Below, piece after piece: positions 1 through 10,599 of a DNA stretch of 14,823 bases. How positions within the stretch are numbered: position 1 is the first letter of the stretch; each line of letters begins with the position of its first letter. Source of the DNA: Smittium mucronatum (Eukaryota; Kickxellomycota; Harpellomycetes; Harpellales; Legeriomycetaceae); NCBI GenBank assembly GCA_001953115.1, contig LSSL01004330.1:1-14823 (forward strand), given 5' to 3'. A program made the translations under genes and the position numbers. Below the pieces are notes generated by a model. The model was not told the origin of the DNA. It was given only the letters and a program-made list of their open reading frames with translations, and did no database searches.

Positions 1-1183
1 CTTTTTCCTTCAAAATATTCATATCTTAATTATAATAAATTCATAAATTTTAATGGATTACTACATAAAAAGTGGTTTGGATATTTGCAAAATTTTCGAC
101 ACTACTTTGACATATATAAGGATTTATATAGAGTCGGGGAAGAGGGTCTTTTTATAATATCTGATTTATTTAAAAAAAGACATGGAAATCATAAAAAAAT
201 CTCCAATATAATTATTTCTCCGTAGCTTTATTTATTTTGTTTATTAGAAGGCTATAGCTCAAAAATCTGCTATTCAAACTGAGAAATTCCAAAGCTTTGT
301 ATTTGGAGTTATAAATTTCTATTATTGAATTTTTTTGGGATCACTTTTGAAAATATTTTCTCAAGCCCTTAATATCATTTATCTTATATTATGTCACATT
401 CATCATTTCCGTCCTTGTCGTAGATTTTTCAATGTGTTTTATATTTTTAAATAAATTCTTAATTTCTCATTTCAATATTTATGCTTATAGAAATCTCATT
501 GATCTATCCCTGAGCTCCAATTTTGATAAATACGCACCTTCCATTGGTGATTAATTAAATTTCTCTTTAGAAAAAATTATTAGTTTAATTTATTTTCAAA
601 TCAATTATAATTTATTTTGAAAAAAATGGGTTTTATAAGTTATAAAAATAATACCCATAGTATCTCACATAGTAAATTTTTTTAAGGTCTTTGAAAATCC
701 TTTAGGTTTATTTATAAAAAATACAGCGCTATATATTATCAAGAACGTTCTTTTTTTTGGCATATATTTCGATTTAATTGTTAATTTTTTGCCATTTGAA
801 AAAGGGATTTTTGAAGAAAAACTCATTTAATCAACTTTTCCATTTAATTTACTAGATTAAAAATATATTAGCCAGAAATATTGAAGTCCTAAATAGTTTT
901 CACATTTAAAATGATGCATAATACATGTCAGAGGCGCTAGAATTTTTTCCTTTAGTAAATATTTTTATTTTATTCATTTTTTAATTCAGAATCAATACGC
1001 TCTATCTTTCTGATGGAGTATATTTCTTCAAATTCTTGAAAATAAATTATTTCAAAAAAAAAATTATTCGAGATTTTAGTTAGGCATTTTAAATTCCATG
1101 TTCATATTTATCATAATCATGTTTAATTCTTTTTTTTTTGCAGATTCCAAGGCCAATCTAGTTTCGTAATCCAAAGTATCATC

Positions 1184-1212
1184 TCTATAATTATCTATAA
1201 TTATCTATAATT
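1184..1212. repeat. Short tandem repeat, 10-bp unit
   Basis: The unit TTATCTATAA is present in two exact adjacent copies (1191..1210), with a partial copy before it and the first bases of another after it, about three units in all. Confidence 0.85.
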
Positions 1213-3663
1213 TTAAATTTTTTACCTATTTTTTTTTGTAAAAGATATATCAAAGCCATAGTATTTATCCTGAAAATTCATTTTTAGGTAAAATATTTTC
1301 TAATTTCATCTTCTTTATATTTTTAATTTTTAATTATTCTGTTTCATATTTTTTTCACAGATAGCAAAAAATTCGGTTAACGCCAATATAAGACCAAAAT
1401 AAACTTACATGTTTTAACTTTAATTAGCACCACATTTTGGTAATATAAAGATTGAATACTTCGGGCTAATAACTTCTTGAATCATATATATGCTTCATTA
1501 TTTTAAAAAATTTAATTTAATTAAAACTTTTTCTATATTTTGTCTTTTTTTTCTTAAAGGAAAAAGATCTCGTGAGAATAACTGGAGCTTCAAAATACAT
1601 ATACCCATATTTTGAACCTCCCTCTCCAGATTTAGTCTTTTTTACAGAATTATACCTAGCATTTTATTTTTTCGAAAAAAAAAATTCAAGTTTATTTTCA
1701 TTTACTATTATGTTAATTATTCTATCGAAACAAAAATAATTTATTAATTTATTAAAAGAAGCCAATAATAATTCAATTTCTTATTTTATTCCAAATTAGC
1801 ACAATAATACTTTTTTTCCGATACAAAAAATTAAACTAAAAATAATTTAAATGGTTCATTGATATTAATACGAATTGATTTTAGTGCTTTTTTGATATGT
1901 TTTATATATTCTTTAAAACTTAAAGCATCACTTTATAAATTATAACATTCATTTTCTTTATAAATCAAAGAATTCATTGATTTTATCCCTTTTGATATAA
2001 TTTTTTAAATTAAAATTTATTTAGGAATTTGGTTTGATATAATTTTAATAAATACTTATTTTGGACTTTTAATTCATTAAATTTTCCTAATTAAGACAAT
2101 TTAATTATTGAATAATAATATATAATAAATGAATTTGATACTATTATAAAATTTTAAGGGTTTTGTAGTTATCATCTTCATCTGCATCCTTTAGGATAAA
2201 TAGCTGTATAAAATATTAAATCATTCTAAAAACCTAGATTTTATTTATAGCTTAAAAATACGAATACTTTATATGTATAGCTAGTTAGAAATCCATGATC
2301 TCGAATATGAAGCAACTATTAATCTATTTAAATTTGGTCTGCGGGAAATCTCATCCACCTTTTTAAAAATTAAATAATGTTTTAAGATAAGGGAATAAAT
2401 TTTAATATTTGGTAAAGCTAAAAATTTCTTCTGCACAAAGAATTTTAATTGTGAAAATATTTTGATAAATCAGTAGATCAAATATGTATTAATTAAATAG
2501 TCCTGAAACCAATTTTAACTATTCTTTTCCAGTAAAAACTCACAATTTTTAATGTAATACTACATATTATTCCGATAATAAAATTTCTTTATAAAGTTAT
2601 ATTTGACACACTTAAATAAAATATGCTTTTTTATAAGTACTTTCAAATTTAGACAGATCAGAAAGTTTCGATTTTGAAATTTTCACCCCTAAAAATTATC
2701 ACATGTATAATAATTAATTTATGTATGAAATTTTGTATTTTCATTTTATATTTGGCCTTAATAACCTTAAAAAATTTCAGTTTTCACAAATATTTGGCAA
2801 GTTTTTAAATGATGTATTTTGGTTTTAAAAAAATATATCTGTTTAGATTTTCGATATAACCAAAATTTACGATATAAGTAGAATATTAATAGGTGAAATG
2901 ATAGAAAAGCTACTAGAAATTAAAAATCATTTTTTTCCAAGAAAAATTGTATATTAAAAAAACAAAAAATGCATTTTTTAAATAGTATTGGAGTGTTTAT
3001 GGATAAATATTCATTATTTTTTATTCAAAATTAAGTGAATTGATACAGATCTTGTAATTTGATATAAATTATTTTATATTACGACATTTTCATAGGGTTT
3101 TAAAATTTCTGATAAAAATAATCTTTATTTTTTATTCGATAAAGATATCCTTTGTTGATTATTATGCGAAATTTTAATTGGAAAAGTGATAAATTAAGAC
3201 CATTTTTTTCTCTATAAAATTTAACTAAAGCTCAGTTAACTGAGAAAAATATATTATAATTTTAATATCAAAATATACTGTTTGTAAAAACCCCAAAGAT
3301 AAATTTGCGGTGACCTATTTTTTATTAAAGATCCGATTAATACAGATTTAAATCGACTCGTTTATATTTAGAGAAATTATAATGATTAACCACCATAAAT
3401 ATAAAATTAGCCAATTAAAAAAAATGAGCCCTTCCATATTATTAAATTTACACCTTATTTTTTAAAATTTTGGATTATTTCTTAAATAGGAACTTATCAT
3501 CAAATATTTATATGTTTTAAAATATGTAAGGGCTATTTTATAAATAAATGATGAATTATTTAATATTTTTTTAACCAGATAAATTCATACCAATTTGACA
3601 ATATCTTAATAATCGGTTAAATATTTTCTTTATTAAATTGGTTCTTGTTTCAATAAATAACTA

Positions 3664-3682
3664 TATCTATCTATCTATCTAT
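3664..3682. repeat. TATC tetranucleotide microsatellite
   Basis: Four full copies and one partial copy of TATC in a row without interruption. Confidence 0.9.
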
Positions 3683-4640
3683 AGAAATAAAAATTTACTC
3701 CAGAGGTCTCATCTATAACATATGAAAAAACTCAAAATTACATATTTGGTAATTTTTTTACGTTTAGAATTTTCATGAAATGTTGATTTTATAGTATAAA
3801 TTGACCAATAAAGACTTCCTAATAATTAAAGATGTCAAAAAAAAGGAATATCTTTATTAGATGGTGGTCTAATTTTATTTTCAGTAAACAAGATCGTTGA
3901 GATTTCACATTAATAGAAAATTTTTATCAATAACTTAAAAATGAATCCATTTTTGTCATATATTCTCAATAAGTTTAACCAGCCATTTAAATAATCAAAA
4001 AAATTCTATACGAATCTTCTTAAATGTACAAATCGAATGCAAAAAGTGAATCATTAATTCTTATTATTAATATACATTTGAACTCCAGCTTAATTATCTT
4101 TTCAAAGGTGTCTACTATCTAATTTATTTGATTCATCATTCAATATATGAACTTTGTTTTTTTAATCACAGCAATTGGAATTTAAATTCGTAATGAAAGC
4201 AAAAAAAATATAGCACAAAAGTTACTACTCGTTATAAATATATTTTTTTAGTATTTAAAAATAGCAGCAGCATATTAAATCACTTTTTTTTTATGAAGAA
4301 TCCGGCTAGCTTTTTTTTAGTATAGTTTATGGGAATTTATCTTTTAAGGATTAAAAAGCGAGTTTTGTCTTATTTAGGATTATAAAAACCATAAATATGG
4401 TAAAAAAAAACACCAAAAATTATGCACTACAAATTCAAGCAGGTTTATTGTAAACTATAAATATAAATAACAGTCGGTAAATATATTTATATAAATATAG
4501 AATATCATTGAAAATATACACCATGAAACCCCTTTTTTATCGAGTATATAGCAAATTTTTCTGTTGTTTTTTCAATTTTTTGTTATTATTGACGCATTAT
4601 ACAAAATTTATTTTGATGTATTTTCTGAATGAAAAAAAAT

Positions 4641-4660
4641 AAGTGTATCTAAGTGTATTG
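4641..4660. repeat. Two adjacent 10-bp near-identical units
   Basis: AAGTGTATCT is followed directly by AAGTGTATTG, matching at eight of ten bases. This is a minor slippage-type duplication with no evident function. Confidence 0.7.
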
Positions 4661-6809
4661 AAATAATGTAATTTATAAATACGCAGATGTTAAAAAATAA
4701 AATCATTGTATTTGTAATTTAAGAATACTTTAACAGAAATACTTATCCTATTATTCGACTTAAAATAAAAAATAGTGTATAAATATCAAATAAAAACCTC
4801 TTTAAAATACTCTTGGGTGCTTAACTTATCTTATTACCATGGTTTAAGGTTCCGAATCAGCAGAAATTGGGTTTTATATATGAATATAAATTTGAAAAAA
4901 TATGTAAATATGAATTTTTTCAATTTGGTAATAGCTATATAAAAAATTTTCTGTATAATGCATTATATTAATTTAAAATACTATTCGGTTTATTTATAAA
5001 AATATAATCTAAAAAAATTATTTAAAAAAACGGAAGCGAAATTATAATTCAAAAAAATATATCAAATCGCGGCTATAAATCTCCAAAAAAGTTTAATATA
5101 AATAAATAAATATCACCATATCATCTTTTTGTGTTTTTTATGTGATAAAAGTCTAAAAATTGATTCTAATTAAAATTTAACAATTTATTGATCTTTAATC
5201 CCGTTTTTTTAAGAAAAATAATACCTTACAGTGGATTAATATCGAGCTTTAATAAAAAATTGTCTATAAAAATATTATAATCCGCCCAAAATATCGAATT
5301 TAAATTTTATGGGGATCTAAAAGCTCAGACTAATGGAGTAAAAAAAAAGAGGAAATATATAGAAATTTTTTTTTTGATAATTTTGAACCCTTTACACTAA
5401 AAAAACATTTTATATTTAAATAAAAAAAATAAATTCGCTTTATATTGTTTGATTTTTTCAAAATAATAAATACATTTGAAAAACTGATTATGGACTAAAA
5501 AGAATTATCCTGGGATATACCAATAATTTTTTTATTAGAAAAATTAGAGCTAATAGTCTGATTTACCAATTTCTGGCTTTGAAAAGACTATTTTTTTCCG
5601 AAAGATGATTTCTTTTCAGACCTGTAACCAAAAATTTTATTTTTACCTGTAAAGACATCAATTTATCTAATACCCTTGGTTCTTTGCATATTGATATTAT
5701 TATCATAATTTTCTCCTTTCTCTTCTCAATAAGGTTTAATTATTTAAGCCTAATAGAGCCAAAAAAATTCAAATCATTGATTTTAGTCAGAAAAATCAAT
5801 ATATAAAAGTTTTTAAAGGATATTGAATTTTTATAATGGTTTAAATATTATCAAGAGATACTCTTTATATATATTTAATCGATTTTAAAGCACTTTTAGC
5901 TCCCTCAAAAATTTTTTAACTATTGTTATTTAATTATAGTATACTATATTTAGTAGAGTGGTGTATTTTGGAGATGTAGAAACTGAACTTGTTTGGGAGA
6001 TAGAAGAGCTCTGAGTCCATGAGCCCCTGTTAAAATCGAAGTGTTTATTCTTTTTGGATATAAAAACCCTGATTATTTTCATATTATTACTTAAACCTTA
6101 TCAGCAATAATGGAAAATTAGTTAAGATATCTGCAGTTATCCCCGATTCTAATATAAGTAGGATTTTTTTTTATAAAAAACCTATTTATACACTTTCAAT
6201 TCTTCTTTTTATTGAATTTTCATGAATAGGGCCCACTAAAAGTGGACTAATAAGGGATTTTCTTTCGTCAAAAATCACCTCTATTTCAATTATACGCGAT
6301 AACGGGATGTTTTTCCTGAGTAAAAAAACTTTCCTTCTTGAAAAATTATGGATTTTATGTTTATGAAAAACACCATGTATTCGATTTTCAAGGCTATTTT
6401 TTTGTTATTTGGGAGAATTATCTATTGTGACAACTGAGCCCTATTTCTAACGGGGATATGGTGTGATTTAATTAATATCTCATGGAAAGATTCCATTGTA
6501 GAATTTAAAATAGTAAATGTAGATAGCCCATATATTTTGAATTAACAAACCTCCTATCATGTTTGAAATAATGACATAAGTTTGCGATAAAAATAATCGA
6601 TTTATCATTTGGAGAAAATTCATATTTTCTTCCTCGTCCAATTTCAGCTTTTAAATGCATTTTTTACATACCGAAAGGAATTTTATTAAGCTCTTCTATA
6701 TTAAATCCAATCAAAAGATAAATATCCTATGGGGGTTTTGAAGAAAATTATTGGAATCGGGCTCAGTAATATCAGTTATTTTAATATTCGCAGCGGAGAC
6801 GAAGATTTG

Positions 6810-6828
6810 AAATAAAATAAAATAAAAA
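6810..6828. repeat. AAAAT pentanucleotide microsatellite
   Basis: The AAAAT/AAATA phase repeats for about 3.5 units between 6810 and 6828, just after a small G+C-richer patch. Confidence 0.8.
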
Positions 6829-6897
6829 TTATTTATTATCATCTTTGTACTTATAAATATTCAAAATTATAATTAAAGGCAATTTGAAGTTTTATTT

Positions 6898-6950
6898 TTT
6901 GATTTTTTTTTTAATTTTTTTTTAAAAAAACTATGATGACTAAAAAAAAA
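6898..6950. repeat. Homopolymer-rich T/A block
   Basis: Several long T runs are followed by A runs, including nine T followed directly by seven A at 6915..6930. Such tracts are typical of low-complexity spacer and are prone to sequencing and assembly length error. Confidence 0.7.
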
Positions 6951-7250
6951 ATTGATGTGACTTTTGAATTTTTTTATGTTTATTCCAATTATGTTAAATT
7001 TAATCTGACTCGAAAAAATTTAGATCAAAGTTTTTTCTAAATAATAAATAAATTCACAATTTTCAAAATTAAAATTTTTAACAATATTTCGCGTAGGTGT
7101 AAATATATTTTAAGAGAAAAAAATAGCGAAACTGAGAACTCTCATAACAACTTTTTTTTGTAAAAAATATATATTATAAAAAATCATTTAATATATACAT
7201 TTTTTATTTTCCCTAATAGTTCTCTTCAATAAGCTAATTTAAAATTTAGA

Positions 7251-7268
7251 AATAATAATAATAATAAT
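7251..7268. repeat. AAT trinucleotide microsatellite
   Basis: Six perfect AAT units in a row. Confidence 0.95.
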
Positions 7269-8331
7269 TTGATATCAATCGGTATTTGGTTTAAATAAAA
7301 ATTAACAAAAGTTTATTTATGATTAAAAATATTTGGTATTTATTGAACCTAGTACCTTAAATAAATTGTTTAAATTTAATTTCATTTAAAAAAAATCAAA
7401 TCTTTTTGATATAATAGCCTCTATTAAGAAATTTGCACTCGTATTTCAAAATAACTTTATATATTATTTTAGCACTGAAATTAATAAAAATTTCTTGAGT
7501 TTATAAAAATATTGGCTAAATACATTTAGAAACCCCCAAATTATTTATTTTAGAACAATCAATTAGCCAATTGGTCTTAATTTGATTAGTGAATTTGTCA
7601 ATTTTTTTTGGAAGGGTTATTAATATATGCAAAGGTGTGTTTTTTTTAATTTGCAGCCTTTAATAAAATAGGTGCACAATTGCGATAAAATCTATGATAT
7701 TACTAAAAAATTAATTACGTCAATTAAATGAAAATCTTATTAAGAAATAACAATGCTAATAATAAATAAATAACTGCTTTTAATTAAAAATTCCATGTAT
7801 CTAAATAAGGATATTAGAAAATTAAAAATGTATTGTTATCATTTTAAAGCCATAATCACATAAAATTTAGAGGAATTATTAAAACTTGCAAAATTAATTT
7901 AATTCCTCAACCGAAAACTTCCTAATCTTTGCTATTAATGAATAACTTACACTTTTTTTTGTATATTTATTTCTTTATGGACGTATAAATTTCATAAAGT
8001 CTCTAATATATATATGATGGTAAAAAATAAAACTTAGAAAATTTTATTTTCACTTTATGGCTAACTTTAAACCTTTTCCGAAAAATTCTAGTTGAATTAA
8101 TCTGTAGCTAATTACGGGCTTTGTATTAATCTACTTATATTTTTTTCAGGAAAAGCAATTTTTTATTTGAATATCTTTGATCTCTTATAGGAATACTTTG
8201 TTCTTATTGGATAATATTCTTTTAATTAAGATATTTAATAGCTTTAAACATTAGATGAAATATACTATAGACTTTCAGTCTTGACACTGGCTTTCTCAGA
8301 AAAGGATATCTAGATTTGATTAGTAGATAGC

Positions 8332-8502
8332 TTAACCTTTTCCGGGTCCAAATATGTGCTTCACTCCTATTTGTGTATATTTGCAATTACAGTTGGTTTA
8401 TATCCTTGATATAACCAATGGTATGAAAATATTATCATAGTAATGGTAATATTGAATAAAAAATGAAAGAAAGTTTTGTACCATTGGCCCTGAGAGGGTT
8501 AA
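8332..8502. mobile_element. piggyBac-like non-autonomous element, copy 1 (TTAA-bounded)
   Basis: A 171-bp unit starting and ending with TTAA. The left end reads TTAACCTTTTCCGGGTCC, and the right end read on the other strand is TTAACCCTCTCAGGGCCAA, so the two form imperfect terminal inverted repeats. TTAA target duplication followed by CCCT-type termini is the hallmark of the piggyBac group; Kolobok-like elements also use TTAA. The interior shares blocks with copy 2 in the same order: CTATTTGTGTA, TCCTTGATATAACCAAT and GAATAAAAAATGAA. It has no coding capacity, so it would need a transposase supplied elsewhere. The left end is more diverged than the right. Confidence 0.7.
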
Positions 8503-8513
8503 TGGTTTGTCCA

Positions 8514-8685
8514 TTAACCCTCTTAGGGCCCAAGTTCTTGCCTTACTTCTATTTATGTAGATTAACTATTTCAATTGGCCCAGATTCTTGATTTATCCAA
8601 TAATATCCAAATGTTATTAATCTAATTATAGCATTTAATAAAAAATGAATCCCATTTTTGTGTCTATCAGCTCTGAAAGGGTTAA
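8514..8685. mobile_element. piggyBac-like non-autonomous element, copy 2 (TTAA-bounded)
   Basis: A 172-bp TTAA-to-TTAA unit, practically the same length as copy 1, which ends only 11 bases upstream. The left terminus is TTAACCCTCTTAGGGCCC; the right terminus on the other strand is TTAACCCTTTCAGAGCTGAT. The interior matches copy 1 in order: CTATTTATGTA, CAATTGG, TTCTTGATTTATCCAAT and TAATAAAAAATGAA. It is the best preserved of the three copies. It has no open reading frame. The closing TTAA (8682..8685) is shared with the start of copy 3. Confidence 0.75.
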
Positions 8686-8885
8686 CCCTTTCATGACTGA
8701 TGGAGCAAACTATGGTCTCTATTTATGAGCCAATACAACATTTTTTAAAAAATATCCTTGGTATTTGACTTAGTTTTCTCTATTTTAGAATAAGAATGTT
8801 GAATTTCACAGAACGGAATCAAATATATTTTTGGATCCTGAACGAATTAAAAATGGATTATTGATTGAGAAAAATCAATGATTAA
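8682..8885. mobile_element. piggyBac-like element, copy 3 (degenerate right end)
   Basis: The left terminus TTAACCCTTTCATGACTGAT closely matches the right terminus of copy 2 read on the opposite strand. Interior blocks resembling copy 1 follow: CTCTATTTATG and AAATATCCTTGGTAT. The right end is assigned to TTAA at 8882..8885, because a block similar to AATAAAAAATGAA in copies 1 and 2 (GAATTAAAAATGGA, from about 8844) lies shortly before it, but the expected AAAGGG before TTAA is lost. The right boundary is therefore an inference, and the unit is about 30 bp longer than its neighbours. Confidence 0.5.
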
Positions 8886-8887
8886 CC

Positions 8888-8896
8888 ATAAAAAAG
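8888..8896. repeat. Target site duplication, left copy (9 bp)
   Basis: ATAAAAAAG, identical to 9090..9098, immediately before the GGTG terminus of the 193-bp inverted-repeat element. Confidence 0.8.
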
Positions 8897-9089
8897 GGTG
8901 TCAGGACTATTGACCTACTGCACATTTCACCTACTAGAACAACCAACTATTTTTCATAATTAGGATTTTTTAGGCAAATAAAAACTGTTAGTTTCCAAAA
9001 GATACATAAATTTACGACCGTATCTTAATATTTTATTCTAAGTGGCCAAAAAGTAGTTGAAATTTAAATAGGTCAATAGTCACGTCACC
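8897..9089. mobile_element. 193-bp terminal-inverted-repeat element (MITE, Mutator-like by duplication length)
   Basis: The element begins GGTGTCAGGACTATTGACC and ends GGTCAATAGTCACGTCACC. Comparing the first 39 bases with the reverse complement of the last 39 gives about 31 matches with one gap, including a perfect 13-bp block GACTATTGACCTA. It is flanked by a perfect 9-bp duplication, ATAAAAAAG. Nine-base duplications are typical of Mutator-like elements, although other superfamilies can produce 8-10 bp, so the class is tentative. It has no coding capacity. Related termini occur at 9267 and, inverted, near 10640, showing that this is a family and not a chance inverted repeat. Confidence 0.8.
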
Positions 9090-9098
9090 ATAAAAAAG
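9090..9098. repeat. Target site duplication, right copy (9 bp)
   Basis: ATAAAAAAG, directly after the CACC terminus of the 193-bp element and identical to the copy at 8888..8896. Confidence 0.8.
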
Positions 9099-9266
9099 TA
9101 TTTAGGGTCACTTCTCAAGATACCCAATAAATATGAACTATTTTCTATTGTAACAAGAAATTGTTGAAATCAAGAGTTTAATCCCTATATTTAGATAATT
9201 TGAAGCTGGTAAATTCCTTGGTCTTAAACCAATTCAAATATTGAAGTTAACGTATTATTTTTTTAC
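9099..9266. other. Spacer between two inverted-repeat element copies
   Basis: No gene is seen. About 40 bases (9184..9223, from CCCTATATTTAGATAATTTG) show weak similarity to a segment of the diverged direct repeat at 10457..10495, so this may hold another worn repeat fragment. Confidence 0.4.
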
Positions 9267-9357
9267 GGTGCCATGACTATTTGCACACTATCATTTTGTC
9301 TACTTTTTCTTCCTATCATTTTACATAATTTAATATGGTGCTGACAAATAAAATCCG
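9267..9357. mobile_element. Left end of a diverged relative of the 193-bp element
   Basis: It starts GGTGCCATGACTATTTGCAC, which aligns with the GGTG...GACTATTGACC terminus at 8897 and continues in register through TCATTTTGTCTACTTTTT. An inner block, TTTTACATAATT...GACAAATAAAA, matches TTTTTCATAATT...GGCAAATAAAA inside the 193-bp element. The partner end is ambiguous. One candidate is near 9580..9625, where TGGCCAAAAGTAATCGAAA resembles the subterminal TGGCCAAAAAGTAGTTGAAA of the 193-bp element; another is the inverted terminus near 10600..10643. No clear target duplication is seen for either. Confidence 0.55.
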
Positions 9358-9612
9358 CGAATTTTTTAAAACTATGCATGAAAAAAGTCAATTATCAATA
9401 CTATCTATTTATTGGACAAAAAGTATAAGGATTGTAAAGTATGCTTATTACAGTATAAAAATAGTCCGACAGCTTTTTCTACCTTTCACAATCATAAACT
9501 ATGAAAATTTAGACAAACGATTACAGCTTATTATTTTTTAGTTATGCAAGTAAAATTTTCGATTTAATCTATATTTTTAATGGCCAAAAGTAATCGAAAC
9601 ATCCAGTAAGCG

Positions 9613-9885
9613 TATGGGAAGCTTTTTTCAAGATCGAGAGGTTTTTTTATACATAAACCATTGGCTAAATATGACTGAAAATATTAACTAAGTTAATAAT
9701 AGCAGAAAAAATACTAGTATCAATAGATTTCCAATATTTTTCCAATAGAATTTTTATTTTGTAAATTCAGCTCCATATTACCCATTATTTTTATACAATG
9801 TCTTATTATTGTGTCTCCAATTTAAGAAATAGTAAGAGTTTTATAGAGAGCTGTTCGCTCTCGAGAACCTCTAATATATCAGTAT
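9613..9885. repeat. Diverged direct repeat, copy A
   Basis: This segment aligns in order and orientation with 10266..10545. Shared blocks include TTTTTTxxAAGA, ATAAACCATTGG, CAGAAAAAAT, TTTTTCCAATAGA, CAATGTCTTATTATTG, TCCAATTTAAGAAATAGTAA, a short purine/CTCTC block and ATATCAG. Identity is roughly 60 percent by eye with several gaps. It contains a small perfect hairpin (GAGAGC/GCTCTC, 9846..9862). No protein is encoded. Confidence 0.6.
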
Positions 9886-10265
9886 ACTTTTTCCTGAGAT
9901 CATATTAAATTGCAGCTTTTTTTCGTTCATCAAAATGACTTTATAAATCCACTGGTTTATTTTACCATAAAGTATATAAATTGAGAAGCTAATAAAATTC
10001 TAAATAAGACAAGCATTATTGGAAGATGTTAAATTGTTTTGAAGGTACTGTCTAATTAAAAAAGTATTTTTTTATGGGATGGATTTCCGTTTTGTGTTTA
10101 TTTATAACAATCCCCACACTATTTATCTTGGTCTATTTATTTGAATTGAGGATATAGTTATAGTAAAATGGCACTTAAATATCAGGATAGACAAAGATGC
10201 TAAAGTTCTCACTATTTTATAGCAGTGCTTACAGAAATGAGCAATGTAAAGAACGAATATCTAAC
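9886..10265. other. Spacer between the two diverged direct repeats
   Basis: A+T-rich, with no gene and no confident repeat match. A segment at about 10171..10205 is faintly like the inverted-repeat family terminus but is too weak to annotate. Confidence 0.5.
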
Positions 10266-10545
10266 TGGATGATTTTTTTGAAGACCAGACTTTTTTCTAT
10301 GTAAGCCATTGGACACAACATAATTTAATCACCTTCAAGCCAATATAAATAGAAAAAATGTACTTACCCTAACAAAATTTCAACATTTTGCCAATAGATG
10401 ATTTCTTTTTTAATTATATACTGCAATTTAATCAATAGTTTTGTCTTGCTCTTAACGCTATATTTCCAAATTAGGAAGATGGTAAAAAGTTGGCAGGAAA
10501 GCGTCTGCTCTTAAAGAGAATCTCCCAACTATCAAATCAGTTTTT
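10266..10545. repeat. Diverged direct repeat, copy B
   Basis: Partner of 9613..9885, with corresponding blocks GTAAGCCATTGG, TAGAAAAAAT, TTTTGCCAATAGA, AGTTTTGTCTTGCTCTT, TTCCAAATTAGGAAGATGGTAA and AAATCAG. The copies lie about 650 bp apart and are probably two insertions or an old duplication of the same dispersed repeat. Copy B sits just inside the inverted terminus at 10600..10643. Confidence 0.6.
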
Positions 10546-10599
10546 AGTTTGTTGTGGACCACCAATGGCCAACTATAATTTTGTCCTTTATGTCAAATA

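Larger units (their letters stand above)
1..8331. other. A+T-rich gene-free DNA
   Basis: No reading frame of useful length, no recognisable protein fragment and no tRNA or rRNA gene is visible on either strand. Stop codons are dense in all frames, as expected for this base composition. The sequence is full of A and T homopolymer runs and short simple repeats, with a few patches of slightly higher G+C (about 1555..1640, 5950..6030 and 6225..6320) that may be very old repeat remnants. The stretch could be decayed transposon DNA, heterochromatin or ordinary spacer; the sequence does not say which. Confidence 0.75.

Noticed and set aside
4830..4870. tRNA-like B-box resemblance (GGTTCCGAATC)
   Set aside because: There is one extra base compared with the B-box consensus, and no acceptor stem, anticodon arm or A box can be placed around it.
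6226..6250. GGGCCCACTAAAAGTGGAC segment as a transposon terminus similar to the TTAA family
   Set aside because: The local CCACT/AGTGG hairpin is very short, there is no TTAA boundary, and no inverted partner was found nearby.
1..8331. Mitochondrial or other organelle origin suggested by the high A+T content
   Set aside because: No organelle genes, tRNAs or rRNAs are present, and the same contig carries a nuclear eIF3b gene.
9335..9541. 68-codon open frame on the plus strand
   Set aside because: It lies inside the inverted-repeat element remnants, is rich in Ile, Lys and Tyr as expected from A+T-rich DNA, and shows no domain or gene context.
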